Below, in pieces: positions 51,023 through 59,698 of a DNA stretch of 64,000 nucleotides. The notes beneath the pieces are model-generated. The model made no database searches. It was given only the letters and a program-made list of their open reading frames with translations, and was not told where the DNA came from. The position numbers and the translations under genes are program-made. Source of the DNA: JBCBSZ01 sp039185015 (lineage in GTDB: Bacteria > Actinomycetota > Acidimicrobiia > Acidimicrobiales > Poriferisodalaceae); NCBI GenBank assembly GCA_039185015.1, contig JBCDAU010000005.1:1-64000 (forward strand). Direction: 5' to 3'. How positions within the stretch are numbered: the first letter of the stretch is position 1; each line of letters opens with the position of its first letter.

Positions 51023-51913
51023 TCAGCCGCGCAGGACCCGGCGGCACCACCGGTCGACGGCCGGATCCTCGAGCGCGAAGGACCACATGGCGGTGAGCCA
51101 TCGCTCGGCGGGCTCGATCAGCTGCTCGAGGCCGCGGTCCCGAGACCAGGCACGCGCCACCGCCCGGTCCCGCTGATCGGCGTCGGGGGTGATCTCGGGT
51201 GCCTCCAGGTAGACGACCGCAGAGACGGCATCGACCCATCGTGCGCCGCGCGCGCACGTCGGTCCGAAGTCGATGACCGCGGTCACCTGGTCCCGGCAGG
51301 CCAGGACGTTGTCGACGACGGCATCGAGGTGGACCAGACATCCCTCGGCTCCGGTCGGGAGATCTCCGACGATCGCCTCGGCGTCCACGTGATCGAACAG
51401 CGACGAGCTGCGAAGCGACCGTTCCGCTCGCTCGACGAGGTAGGCGCGCCAGGTCGTTGACCGGAGTGGTTCGGAGCCGAGGAGCTCGCCGAACCACGGC
51501 CGTGGTGCCAGCGGCAGGTCGGCGAGGGCGGCAACAGCGTCGAGGTGACCCTCGATCAGTCGGTCACGACCACGACGGTCCAGCGTGCGGAGCACCTCCC
51601 CCACCGGGCGGCCCGCGACGCGACGCTCGACGGTGTAGGTGCGGCCGTCGTGCTCGCCGATCTCGAGCACCTCGGGGATGGCGACGGCCGGCCTGCCACG
51701 CCGCATCTCGTCGAGCAGCTCGGCGCGGGCGCGGACCACCTCGACGGCGGTCGGCAGGCGGAGGATCCGCAGCACACGCTCGTCGTCGAGCCCCAGCACC
51801 CGAGCCTCGCCGCCGGACCCGAGGAGCGACCCGTCGGTCGAGCGCAGGAGGCCCAGCAGTCGTCGGTCGCGGTCCGCGTCGTCGGTCGGTCCCGGCGCGG
51901 ACCCGTCGGTCAC
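51023..51913 (-). CDS. Aminoglycoside/choline-type phosphotransferase family protein
   Basis: A 296-residue kinase-like protein. G-S-G-G-E-A-R-V-L (glycine-rich loop, residues about 31-39), C-L-V-H-L-D-A-V-V-D-N-V-L (catalytic H-x-D-x-x-x-x-N; normally H-G-D), and A-V-I-D-F-G (Mg Asp). The change of Gly to Leu in H-L-D is tolerated in some relatives. Substrate unknown; could be a small-molecule kinase. GTG 51913 overlaps the preceding gene by 4 bp. Confidence 0.82.
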   Translation of the reverse strand: MTDGSAPGPTDDADRDRRLLGLLRSTDGSLLGSGGEARVLGLDDERVLRILRLPTAVEVVRARAELLDEMRRGRPAVAIPEVLEIGEHDGRTYTVERRVAGRPVGEVLRTLDRRGRDRLIEGHLDAVAALADLPLAPRPWFGELLGSEPLRSTTWRAYLVERAERSLRSSSLFDHVDAEAIVGDLPTGAEGCLVHLDAVVDNVLACRDQVTAVIDFGPTCARGARWVDAVSAVVYLEAPEITPDADQRDRAVARAWSRDRGLEQLIEPAERWLTAMWSFALEDPAVDRWCRRVLRG

Positions 51914-52110
51914 CCGTCGTCGCTGGCGCGCAGCAGGTGCGTCGCCTTCTCGACCGAACGTCGAGCGCGGGTGATGCGCCGCTCGATGTCGGGTCGCTTC
52001 GTCCCTCCGTCCTCCAGGGCATCGCGCAGCGCGGACATGGCGAGATCGGCGAGCTCCTCGTTGATGGACTCGAGCTGGTCGGCGATCCGGTCGAGCTCGT
52101 GCTCGCTCAC
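51910..52110 (-). CDS. Small helical protein, hypothetical
   Basis: A 66-residue acidic-basic helical protein (HELDRIADQLESINEELAD, then A-L-R-D-A-L-E-D-G-G and R-R-I-T-R-A-R-R-S-V). Looks like a coiled-coil hairpin. GTGA overlaps on both sides tie it into one translational unit with the phosphotransferase and the 78-residue protein. Unknown function. Confidence 0.6.
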   Translation of the reverse strand: MSEHELDRIADQLESINEELADLAMSALRDALEDGGTKRPDIERRITRARRSVEKATHLLRASDDG

Positions 52111-52343
52111 GGGAGCCTCCGATCGCGGAGCGCGTCGGCCACGAGTCGCATCGGGTGCCGCACCTCGACCCCGGCGACCTGGAGCTCGGCCGCCCAACCC
52201 GGGTCGTTGCTCGCCACGATCGGGGCGCCGGCGGGTTCGATCGACGGCAGCCTCCGCTCCCGGCCGGCAGCGTCGAACGTGCTGTCGCGGACCCAGTCGT
52301 ACCCCACCACGTCGCCGAGGTCGTCGATGAGGTTCCCTCCCAT
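52107..52343 (-). CDS. Small hypothetical protein, first of phosphotransferase operon
   Basis: A 78-residue protein: N-L-I-D-D-L-G-D-V-V-G-Y-D-W-V at the N-terminus, then A-S-N-D-P-G-W-A-A-E-L-Q-V-A-G-V-E-V. TACGCT lies 7 nt before its ATG, indicating the operon promoter. Not recognised. Confidence 0.55.
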   Translation of the reverse strand: MGGNLIDDLGDVVGYDWVRDSTFDAAGRERRLPSIEPAGAPIVASNDPGWAAELQVAGVEVRHPMRLVADALRDRRLP

Positions 52344-52350
52344 CGGACCG

Positions 52351-52356
52351 AGCGTA
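52351..52356 (-). promoter_or_regulatory. Leaderless-type -10 box (TACGCT)
   Basis: On the minus strand, 7 nt before the ATG at 52343; drives the three-gene phosphotransferase cassette. A second TACGCT at 52411-52416 faces the other way, 7 nt before ATG 52424. Confidence 0.45.
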
Positions 52357-52423
52357 GCTTCGGTGCTCGATGCGATTCGGGTCGTGCGCGTTCGAGCCGC
52401 CGCCGACCTCTACGCTCGCGGCG

Positions 52424-53179
52424 ATGCACGATCCCGATGCGCCGGGCGCCGACCGCCCCCGGGAGTGGTTGGCCGTTCCCGATCCGGAGGAGGAGCGCAC
52501 CTGGTTGTTCGACGTGTCGTTCCTGACGAGCGCCTGGACCTGCATCTACGGAAGTGGCTGCCCGGGCATCGAGGACGAACCCGATGTCGAGGGCATGATC
52601 GGATGCTGCTCCCACGGCGCCTACCTCGATGTCGACGAGGACGAGGCGCTGGTCCGCCGAGCCATCGCAGCGATGGACCCGTCCGAGTGGCAGTTCCACG
52701 CCGAGGCCGAGCGCATCGGTGATCCCCTCTTCGTCGACGACGACGGCAACCTCCGGACCCGCGTGGTCGACGGCGGTTGCATCATGCTCAACCGACCCGA
52801 GCACTCCTCCGGAGGCGGCTGCGCGCTCCACCAGGCCGCGATGCGCCGCGGCGAGTCGATCCACGACTGGAAGCCCGGCGTGTGCTGGCAGGCGCCGCTG
52901 CGCCGTGAGGACATGCACGACACCGCCGGGCACGTGTGGTCGACGATCCGCGAGTGGAAGCGGCGCGACTGGGGCGAGGGCGGCCTCGACTTCGGCTGGT
53001 GGTGCGTCGAGGATCACGGCGCCTTCGTCGGTGCCGAACCGGTCTACCGCTCGTGCCAGGAGGATCTCGAGGCGCTCACGTCTCCCGCGGTCTACGGCGA
53101 GATGCGGCGCCTCCTCGACGAGCGACAGGCCACCACCTGGCTGCCGCTGCCGACGCGGCGCGAGGCCCACACGGCGTGA
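52424..53179 (+). CDS. Cysteine-rich protein, DUF3109-like
   Basis: A 251-residue protein rich in Cys, Trp and His. Cysteines occur in W-T-C-I-Y-G-S-G-C-P, G-C-C-S-H-G, G-G-C-I-M, G-G-G-C-A-L-H-Q and P-G-V-C-W-Q-A-P-L-R, resembling the DUF3109/YkgJ metal-binding families. It may hold a metal cluster. ATG 52424 with TACGCT 7 nt upstream. Its stop overlaps the next (broken) gene's start by 4 bp. Confidence 0.75.
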   Translation: MHDPDAPGADRPREWLAVPDPEEERTWLFDVSFLTSAWTCIYGSGCPGIEDEPDVEGMIGCCSHGAYLDVDEDEALVRRAIAAMDPSEWQFHAEAERIGDPLFVDDDGNLRTRVVDGGCIMLNRPEHSSGGGCALHQAAMRRGESIHDWKPGVCWQAPLRREDMHDTAGHVWSTIREWKRRDWGEGGLDFGWWCVEDHGAFVGAEPVYRSCQEDLEALTSPAVYGEMRRLLDERQATTWLPLPTRREAHTA

Positions 53180-54403
53180 GCCGTCTCGATCGAGCCGTCG
53201 ACGTCGTCCGGCAACAGGTCGCCGACGGTCAGCAGCGCGGGGCCCAGCTCTACGTGAGCCTCAAGGGCGAGACGATGCTCGACGTCGGCATCGGCACCAC
53301 CCACACCGGTGCTCCACTGACGCCACATCACCTGCTCCCCTGGCTGGGTTGCACCCGCCTGCTCGTGACGGTCGCGGTGATGCAGCTGTGGGAGCGGGAC
53401 CGCCTGCTCCTCGACGATGAGGTCCGGGTCCACGTCAGCGGCTGGGCCGGGGGCAAGCAGGCCTGCACGATCCGTCACCTGTTGACCCATCTCGGGGGCT
53501 TCCCCGGCCTCGACACGAGCGGTGGCGACGAGATCGACCCGCACGAGCTGTCCCGCCAGGTCCGGGAGGTCGAAGCCGAGAGCCCACCCGGCACGCGTGC
53601 CGTCTACCACCGGTCGGCAGCGTGGGGGGGGGGGGCCGGCGGGGGCGGGGCCGGCGGCCGCCCCCCCCGCCAGCCGGCCCACCCCCCCGCGGTGAGGGGC
53701 CGGGGCGGCCGGGGGGCGCGCGCGCGCCGCCGTGACCGCGGCCGCCGCCGCCCGACCGATCCAGCGGTACCTCCGCGACGAGGTCTGGGACCGGCTCGGC
53801 ATGGAGGCCACCTACCTCGGTCTCGACGATGCCGACCAGGAGCGCCTCGCCGACTGGGCCGTCCCGCTCGAACGGACCGGGCCGACCCGTAGCGGCTGGC
53901 GCGGCACCGCCGGGGTGCCGCCGGTGCAGGTCGCGGCCCACGGCGGGGGTGTGGAGCTGGCCCGAGTCGATCCCGACCTCGGCGCGAGGGGCCCGGCCCA
54001 CGACCTGGGGCGACTGCTCGAGGCGGTGCTGCTGGGTGGCGCACCGGTGCTGCGGGACCGGAAGACGGTCGCCGCGATGATCTCGCCGAACCGCATCGGT
54101 CTGCGCGACGCAGCCTTCGCCGGGGAGCGGGTCCCGTGGGGGCTCGGTGTGATGGTCGCCGGCGCCTTCGCCGGGACCGTGGGCTACCGGGCGTTCGGTC
54201 ACGACGGCCTGCCGGGCGGCCGGGCGCTGTGCGACCCCGACGAGGGGCTCGTGATGGTGTTCCTGCCCAGTGGCGTCAGCGGCACCGAGGACGATGCTCG
54301 GCGACTGGCCGCGGTGACCGACGGCGTCTACGACGCAGCGGCGCCGCGTCCATCGGCGGCGTGGGTGACCGGCGCGCCGGAGGAGGTGGCGCTGCGGGGG
54401 TGA
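53176..54403 (+). pseudogene. Serine hydrolase (beta-lactamase/esterase family), frameshifted
   Basis: A beta-lactamase-like gene split between two frames. From GTG 53176 the first part reads to about 53624 (HHLLPWLGCTRLLVTV, C-T-I-R-H-L-L-T-H-L-G-G-F, P-G-T-R-A-V-Y-H); from about 53732 the second continues in another frame (RPIQRYLRDEVWDRLGM ... WGLGVMV, FGHDGLPGG). Between lie about 130 bases of almost pure G/C with long G and C runs, longer than the 15-20 residues expected. Also the catalytic S-x-x-K is G-C-T-R. The break may be real decay or assembly error; active-site loss argues for a decayed or pseudo-enzyme. Confidence 0.75.
53624..53750. other. G/C-only tract, possible assembly artefact
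   Basis: Nearly no A or T; runs of 12 G, 8 C and 7 C, plus imperfect complementarity between its G-rich left and C-rich right halves. It interrupts the serine-hydrolase reading frame. Confidence 0.7.
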
Positions 54404-54412
54404 GGGTCGAGC

Positions 54413-54613
54413 TCAGCGCTCATCGTCGTCCTCGTCGTCGTCGTTGTACTTCGCTGCGAGGTCGGCCCAGGGATCGTCGCCGCCGTCGGTGTCCTCGTCA
54501 TCGTCGTCGTTGCCGAAGAAGGGGTCGGTCTCCAGATCGATGTCTTCGATGGAGCTCGACTGGCGCTTGAACTTGCGCGCCTCCTCGTAACGTCGATGGC
54601 GTCCCTTCTTCAC
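54413..54613 (-). CDS. Small acidic hypothetical protein
   Basis: A 66-residue protein with a basic start (KKGRHRRYEEARKFKRQ) and a highly acidic end (DDDDEDTDGGDD ... YNDDDEDDDER). Similar charged small proteins accompany RNase D or ribosome-related genes in actinobacteria, but no function is known to me. Convergent with the broken hydrolase. Confidence 0.55.
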   Translation of the reverse strand: MKKGRHRRYEEARKFKRQSSSIEDIDLETDPFFGNDDDDEDTDGGDDPWADLAAKYNDDDEDDDER

Positions 54614-54695
54614 GGACGTCTCCCCTGGTCGCAGACTGCTCTGTCGGAGCTGTGCAGCGTCGCTCGCTGCTGGTGCGGACCACCCATGTTAGTGG

Positions 54696-55916
54696 TCACT
54701 CCGCCTCTCCGGACACATCGGCATGACCACCCCGCGCCTCCAGCAGAAGTCCCTGAGCGCCGTCGAAGGCGAGCGCCGCCCGCCCCTCGACCAGGTCGCG
54801 GATCGGGCCGCCGAGCAGCTCGTGACGCCATCCGTGGTCGATCCTGCTCGTGCCGTCGGCGCGGAGGAATCCCTCGATGTCGGCCCGGGTGCCGAGCAGC
54901 GACGGATCGAAGCGCTCGTCCCGGGCCACCTGGGCGACCCAGGCGGACACGAGCGTGACCGCCGGACGCAAGCTCGGATCCAGTCCGGCCGGGGGCGGCG
55001 TCGAGCGGTCGTCGGTCGGGGCCGTCGCCGGGTCCGCCCCCTCGGCGACCGCGCGCAGGATCCCGGCTGCGGCGCCGTTGCGGAGGTGCCGTCCGTCCAC
55101 ACCGCGAAGCTTCCGCAGGGCGTCCTCGTCGGCGGGAGCGGCCTGCGCGACGGAGACGAGCGCCAGGTCGGACAGGACGAAGCGAACCGGTTGGTCGGTC
55201 TCGGCCGCCGTCCGTTCCCGCCACGCCGCGACGGAGCGGGCGATGCTGCGGGCGGTCCCCCGAAGGTGACGCACCTCCTTCACCCGTTGCCACGCCAGAT
55301 CCGGATCGAGGCCACCGCGGGGCCGGTCGAGCAGCGCCTGCCCCTCGGCGTCCACCCACGCGGTGCGGCCGAGGTGGGCCAGCTCGGCGGTCAAGCGGTC
55401 GTGCAGGTCCAGCAGGTGGGCGACGTCGGAGGCGGCGTAGCTGCGCTGTGCCTCGCCGAGAGGTCGGCGGAGCCAGTCGGTGAGACGGTCGCCCTTGGGG
55501 ATCCGCACCCCGAGCTCGCCTTCGCAGAGCTTGGTGAGCGACGGGGTCGCGTAGCCCACGAAGCCGGCGGCGATCTGGGTGTCGAACAGCTTCCGGGGCA
55601 CCGCTCCGCACGCCTGTTCGAGGACCTCGAGATCCTGCTGGCCGGCGTGCATGATCGCGAGCGCGTCGCTGTCGAGGACGGCGGCGAGTGGGGTCAGGTC
55701 GACCGCGAGGGGGTCGACGAGCACCAGATCGCCGTCCCAGGAGAGCTGCAGGAGCGCGAGGTGGGCGAAGTAGGTCCGCTCACGATGGAACTCGGTGTCC
55801 ACGCCGTAGCGATCGACGCCGGCGAGCGCGTCGACCACGTCGGCGAAGGCGGCGTCATCGTCGATCCAGCGGTGGGCCACCGTCGACGTCGTGCGACGAC
55901 TACGACGGCGACTCAC
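54696..55916 (-). CDS. rnd: Ribonuclease D
   Basis: A 406-residue DEDD 3'-exoribonuclease trimming tRNA and other small RNAs. V-D-T-E-F-H (Asp40, Glu42), H-A-G-Q-Q-D-L-E-V-L (Asp95) and Y-A-A-S-D-V-A-H-L-L (Tyr160, Asp164) complete the DEDDy site; HRDC domain around 220-300 (RKLRGVDGRHLRNG region) and a further C-terminal domain. GTG 55916 overlaps the MobA-rhodanese stop by 4 bp. Confidence 0.93.
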   Translation of the reverse strand: MSRRRSRRTTSTVAHRWIDDDAAFADVVDALAGVDRYGVDTEFHRERTYFAHLALLQLSWDGDLVLVDPLAVDLTPLAAVLDSDALAIMHAGQQDLEVLEQACGAVPRKLFDTQIAAGFVGYATPSLTKLCEGELGVRIPKGDRLTDWLRRPLGEAQRSYAASDVAHLLDLHDRLTAELAHLGRTAWVDAEGQALLDRPRGGLDPDLAWQRVKEVRHLRGTARSIARSVAAWRERTAAETDQPVRFVLSDLALVSVAQAAPADEDALRKLRGVDGRHLRNGAAAGILRAVAEGADPATAPTDDRSTPPPAGLDPSLRPAVTLVSAWVAQVARDERFDPSLLGTRADIEGFLRADGTSRIDHGWRHELLGGPIRDLVEGRAALAFDGAQGLLLEARGGHADVSGEAE

Positions 55917-56863
55917 CCGTGGTCGACCTCTCTTCCCGACTCGATCCAGGCCAGCGTCCCACCGGCGACGTTGACGGCGTCGACCTCCTGTTCGCGGAGG
56001 AAGGCGACGGCCTGTGCGCTGCGACCGCCCGAGCGGCACACCAGGTAGACGGTGCGATCGGTCGGGAACTCGGCCAGCCGCTCGGTCACGGCCCCGAGCG
56101 GGATCAACGTGACCCCGGGGACGCGCACCTCTTCGTACTCGTCGGGCTCCCGGACGTCGACGACTGGAGCTCCGGCGGCGAGCTGCTGGGCGAGCTCGTG
56201 CACGTCGATCTCCGGTACGTCCATCGGGTGGTCCTCTCGTCCGCGCGACTGCCGCAGGGTAGCAACGCCCGCGCGTCGTGCGCGATACCGCTCGACGTCG
56301 TCGGGCCGATTGAGGTTGGCGAGGTCAAGATCGGGTACGTCGACCTCGACGGCGGCGACGGCCGCCAGCGCCCGATGGACCGCCACGCCCCCGGGGTCGG
56401 CGTCGACGAGCGCGACCAACGCATCGACCGCGTTCGCGGACCAGGCAGACACCATCGGCTCGACGCCACGTGCCGAACGCACCGCCGCCGCTCCCGCTGC
56501 CGGACTCGCCCGCAGGAGCTCCATCACCGCGGTGACCAGGTCGGACGGCACATCGGGGAGGTCGCAGGCGAGCACCATGACGTCGGTCCGAGCGTGGAGC
56601 AGCGCGGTGGCGATGCCACCCACCGGGCCGGCACCGGGCCATCGGTCGGCGAGCCATCGTGTCCCGGCCGGTGCGGCTGTCTCCCGCCCCGCCGTCCCGC
56701 CCACGGCGAGGACCTCCGACGCACCCGCCTCGGCCAGGCGTCGAGCGGCGACGAGCGCGAGTGGTCCCTCGCCCAGATCGAGCAGTGCCTTGTCGCGGCC
56801 CATGCGGCGACTCTTACCGCCGATCATCACCGCCCCGGTCCAGGGCGCGGCGTCAGCCGCCAT
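55913..56863 (-). CDS. MobA-like nucleotidyltransferase fused to rhodanese
   Basis: A 316-residue fusion. Residues 10-200 are a MobA-type nucleotidyltransferase (G-G-K-S-R-R-M-G-R-D-K-A-L-L and C-D-L-P), which normally attaches GMP to molybdopterin. After a linker, residues 217-313 are a rhodanese with the active-site C-R-S-G-G-R-S loop. One frame, no stop between; an internal ATG at 56224 could also start the rhodanese alone. Useful to the molybdoenzyme at 12.9 kb. Overlaps the flavin-reductase gene by 11 bp. Confidence 0.85.
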   Translation of the reverse strand: MAADAAPWTGAVMIGGKSRRMGRDKALLDLGEGPLALVAARRLAEAGASEVLAVGGTAGRETAAPAGTRWLADRWPGAGPVGGIATALLHARTDVMVLACDLPDVPSDLVTAVMELLRASPAAGAAAVRSARGVEPMVSAWSANAVDALVALVDADPGGVAVHRALAAVAAVEVDVPDLDLANLNRPDDVERYRARRAGVATLRQSRGREDHPMDVPEIDVHELAQQLAAGAPVVDVREPDEYEEVRVPGVTLIPLGAVTERLAEFPTDRTVYLVCRSGGRSAQAVAFLREQEVDAVNVAGGTLAWIESGREVDHG

Positions 56864-57407
56864 AGTTCATGCGGGTGTCCTCCATGCGGAGCAGCTCGGT
56901 CTCCTCGTCGGCCTGGAACGCGGCGTCGACGACCTCGCCGATGAAGAACGTGTGCCCGCCGGTCTCCACCGCCTGACGGACCTCGCAGTCGAGGTACCCC
57001 GGCGCCTGATCGAGGATCGGGGAGCCGGTCACGCCGTCGTGGTAGGCGAAGCCGTTGAGCGTCATGGCGGCCCGGTCGTCCTCCACCGGCTTCGTGAACT
57101 TCCGGATGATCGCCCGGTCCTCGCGGGAGACCGTGCACAGACTGAACACGCCGCCGGCCGTGATCAGGTCGTGGGTGAACGCGCCGTGCTCCACACCGAT
57201 GCCCACGAGCTTCGGGTCGAACGCCACCTGGGTCGCCCAGTTGAGCGTCATGCCGTTCCGCCGGGCCCCGTCGACCGAACCGACGATGTAGAGCCCGTAG
57301 GGCATCGACCACATCACGCGCCGACGGAGCTTGTCGTAGTCGATCTGGGCGTCCTCGTCGTCGCCGACGCCAGAGGGGAACGGGCCGATCACACCGGGGG
57401 TCGCCAT
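56853..57407 (-). CDS. Flavin reductase family protein
   Basis: A 184-residue flavin reductase-like (split-barrel) protein: M-T-L-N-W-A-T-Q-V-A-F-D-P-K-L-V-G-I-G-V and F-S-L-C-T-V-S, typical FMN-binding strands, and D-C-E-V-R-Q. It may reduce flavin with NAD(P)H or act on its own substrate. ATG 57407 is supported by TAGGGT 8 nt before it, which would lie under a longer start. Confidence 0.9.
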   Translation of the reverse strand: MATPGVIGPFPSGVGDDEDAQIDYDKLRRRVMWSMPYGLYIVGSVDGARRNGMTLNWATQVAFDPKLVGIGVEHGAFTHDLITAGGVFSLCTVSREDRAIIRKFTKPVEDDRAAMTLNGFAYHDGVTGSPILDQAPGYLDCEVRQAVETGGHTFFIGEVVDAAFQADEETELLRMEDTRMNYGG

Positions 57408-57452
57408 GCCGGCCAACCCTATTGCCCACCGCGACCGATCCCGGCCGCTCGG

Positions 57453-59096
57453 TCAGCGGTGCACGCGGATCGTGGGGACCTTCCGGTCGGCCGTGCGACC
57501 GTGCACCGGTCGACCAGCCCAACGACCCCGCCCCTGGACGACGCCGGCTGCCTGCAACCGGACGGCGGTCGCGGCGTCGTCGACGCCGGCCGCGCTGACG
57601 GCCACGTCGAGCACGTCGCCGAGCGCGACGGCTGCGGCCACGGCGCTCGCACCGACCTCGCCACCTCGGGAGGCGGCCACCTCACCGATCTCCAGCATCG
57701 TCGGACGGGCGCCGGCGAGGGCCTGGAGCGACGAGACACCGTCGCCGACCCCGGCGATCGCGAGCGGCATGCCCTCGGCGTTCATCCACCTCACCGTGCG
57801 CTCGAGGTCGGGGCTGCGGGCCAGCTGGTCGTCGAGCACCTTCACCACCACGAGGTCCGCGGGGAGGTCGGCCTGTTGGGCCACATCGAGGAGCAGACCG
57901 AGCACCGTCCGCCCCACGAGCGCCTCGGTGGGGAGGTCGAGCAGGACCGCCGGCGGCACCGACGCTCGCCGGGTCCGCCAGTCGACGACCGCGGCGATGC
58001 AGCGCCGGACGAGGTGCTCGGCCAGTGGTTCGAGCAGATCGACGGTGCGGGCGACGTCGAACAGCTGGGCGCCGTGCAGCCCCGGCAGGTGAGCGCTCCG
58101 CCACGTCGGCACGACCTCCCACGCGACCGCCTGACGGTCTGCGAGGCCAACGATCGGTACCCAGTCGAGCCCGATTCGCCCGTGCGAGAGCGCGACCGCC
58201 AACTCGGTGCCCACGGCGTTGCGGGCGTCGTCGTGGGGAACGACCGAACCGACCACGCCCCGACTCGTGCCCGGACCGATGCGGGCCGCAACGTCGGCGG
58301 CGCGCAGCGCCCGTTCGAGGACCTCGTCGGCGTCATCGTGGGTCCGACCGATCGTGTGCCCCATGGTCACGTCGAGCTCGCTGTCCGGGATGTCGCGCAC
58401 CGCCTTGCGGCACCGCTGTGAGAGCTCGCTCAGCTCCCCGGGCTGACCGATCGGTTCGAGCACCAGCACGAAGCGCTGCCGATCGACGCGGGCCACGACG
58501 TCGCCAGGACGAACCGCACCCTCGATCGCGTCGGCACCCCGGCCCAGCAGCTCGGGCGGCGCCGAGCCGAGGAGGTCGAGGACGAGCACGCCGACGCCCG
58601 TGCCGCTGCGCTGCGATCGCGCGAGCGAGCGACGGAGGTGATCGCCCAGCAGGTGCTCGCCGGCGAGGCCCGTGGTCGCATCCCGCCAGCCGGCGGCCGC
58701 CTGGCGCTCGCCGGTCGGGCCCGGTGCGTCGACCTCCAGGCCGGCCATCGTCAACCAGCGGATCTCGCCGCCCGGGCCGACGCCACCGTGGACCACGAGG
58801 TCGACGTCGAACGGTGTGTCGGTGGCGTCGATCATCTGCACGCGGCCGCGCCAGGTGCCGTTGGCGACGAGCGCCGGCCGGACCCGCTCGTAGTACTCCA
58901 GGAACAGCTCGTCCGGGAAGATGTCGGCGGTGGTCATCGCGACCCCGTCGTCGAACCCGAACCGTCGGCGGGCCGCGGCGTTGGCGTTGACGACCCGGCC
59001 CTCGCCGTCCACCTCGCCGATCAGGAGCTCCGACGCCGCGAGCAGATCGAGGCGGCGGCGCTCCTCGACGGATGCGTGCTGCGCGTGCTCGTCCAC
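57453..59096 (-). CDS. PAS-GGDEF-EAL protein with degenerate catalytic domains
   Basis: A 547-residue protein: PAS (about 15-115), GGDEF-like (about 140-280) and EAL-like (about 295-545). GGDEF is replaced by D-R-Q-R-F (205-209); EAL reads E-V-V (327-329), the metal-binding Asn strand reads L-L-D-L-P, and the DDFGTG loop is A-G-V-G-D-G. So it should neither make nor degrade c-di-GMP, but may bind it as a receptor, or simply sense with PAS. Divergent in composition from no neighbour; single gene. Confidence 0.8.
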   Translation of the reverse strand: MDEHAQHASVEERRRLDLLAASELLIGEVDGEGRVVNANAAARRRFGFDDGVAMTTADIFPDELFLEYYERVRPALVANGTWRGRVQMIDATDTPFDVDLVVHGGVGPGGEIRWLTMAGLEVDAPGPTGERQAAAGWRDATTGLAGEHLLGDHLRRSLARSQRSGTGVGVLVLDLLGSAPPELLGRGADAIEGAVRPGDVVARVDRQRFVLVLEPIGQPGELSELSQRCRKAVRDIPDSELDVTMGHTIGRTHDDADEVLERALRAADVAARIGPGTSRGVVGSVVPHDDARNAVGTELAVALSHGRIGLDWVPIVGLADRQAVAWEVVPTWRSAHLPGLHGAQLFDVARTVDLLEPLAEHLVRRCIAAVVDWRTRRASVPPAVLLDLPTEALVGRTVLGLLLDVAQQADLPADLVVVKVLDDQLARSPDLERTVRWMNAEGMPLAIAGVGDGVSSLQALAGARPTMLEIGEVAASRGGEVGASAVAAAVALGDVLDVAVSAAGVDDAATAVRLQAAGVVQGRGRWAGRPVHGRTADRKVPTIRVHR

Positions 59097-59177
59097 ACCC
59101 GGTCCCTCTGCCCGCTGCGGCGGCTCAGTCTAGGTGACCACCATCGGTGAGCGGAACGACCGTCTCCGCACCGACCG

Positions 59178-59615
59178 TCACTCCCGGGCCGCAGGACCCT
59201 CCGGGTCGAGCTGCGCGAGGAACTGGTCACAGCGGGTCGCCTCGTCGGACTCACCGATCGCCGTCGCGGCGTCGCGCAACCCGGCGAGCGCTCGGAGGAA
59301 GCCCCGGTTCGTCTCGTGCTCCCAGCGAACGAAGCCGCTCCCCCGCCACCCGCTGCCCCGGAGGCGGTCCAGGCCGCGGTGGTACCCGACGCGGAACGCG
59401 GCGTACGCCTCGACGTCGTCACGGGCGAGGCGACCGAGTTGCGCCCACGCGTCCAGGAAGGTCGGCCACCGCGCGACCACGGCGCTGACCCGGTCGCGAC
59501 GCTCGGCCTCGGGGGCGGCGAGGGCAGCCGCGAGCGCATCGAGCGCGTCAGTCGGCTCGGGCGCGATGACGGTCTCGGGCGGGCCGCTGGACGACAGCGA
59601 GACGGGCTGGTTCAT
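59178..59615 (-). CDS. DUF3151 family protein
   Basis: A 145-residue protein with the DUF3151 signature: P-P-E-T-V-I at the N-terminus, W-P-T-F-L-D-A-W-A-Q-L, A-F-R-V-G-Y-H-R-G-L-D-R-L-R-G-S-G-W-R-G, and E-T-N-R-G-F-L-R-A-L. A conserved actinobacterial helical protein with no known role. Confidence 0.92.
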   Translation of the reverse strand: MNQPVSLSSSGPPETVIAPEPTDALDALAAALAAPEAERRDRVSAVVARWPTFLDAWAQLGRLARDDVEAYAAFRVGYHRGLDRLRGSGWRGSGFVRWEHETNRGFLRALAGLRDAATAIGESDEATRCDQFLAQLDPEGPAARE

Positions 59616-59685
59616 GCCCGGAGCCTACGGCTCACCACAGCGGGCCGAGCGCCGTCGCCTCCACGGGTGGTCGTCGGGGAGCCAC

Positions 59686-59691
59686 TACTCT
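59686..59691 (+). promoter_or_regulatory. Leaderless-type -10 box (TACTCT)
   Basis: TACTCT, seven bases, then GTG 59699. Confidence 0.4.
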
Positions 59692-59698
59692 CCGCGAC

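Noticed and set aside
53624..53750. G/C tract considered as an insertion sequence end or a CRISPR-like element.
   Set aside because: No repeats with spacers, no transposase, no target-site duplication; composition points to artefact or slippage.
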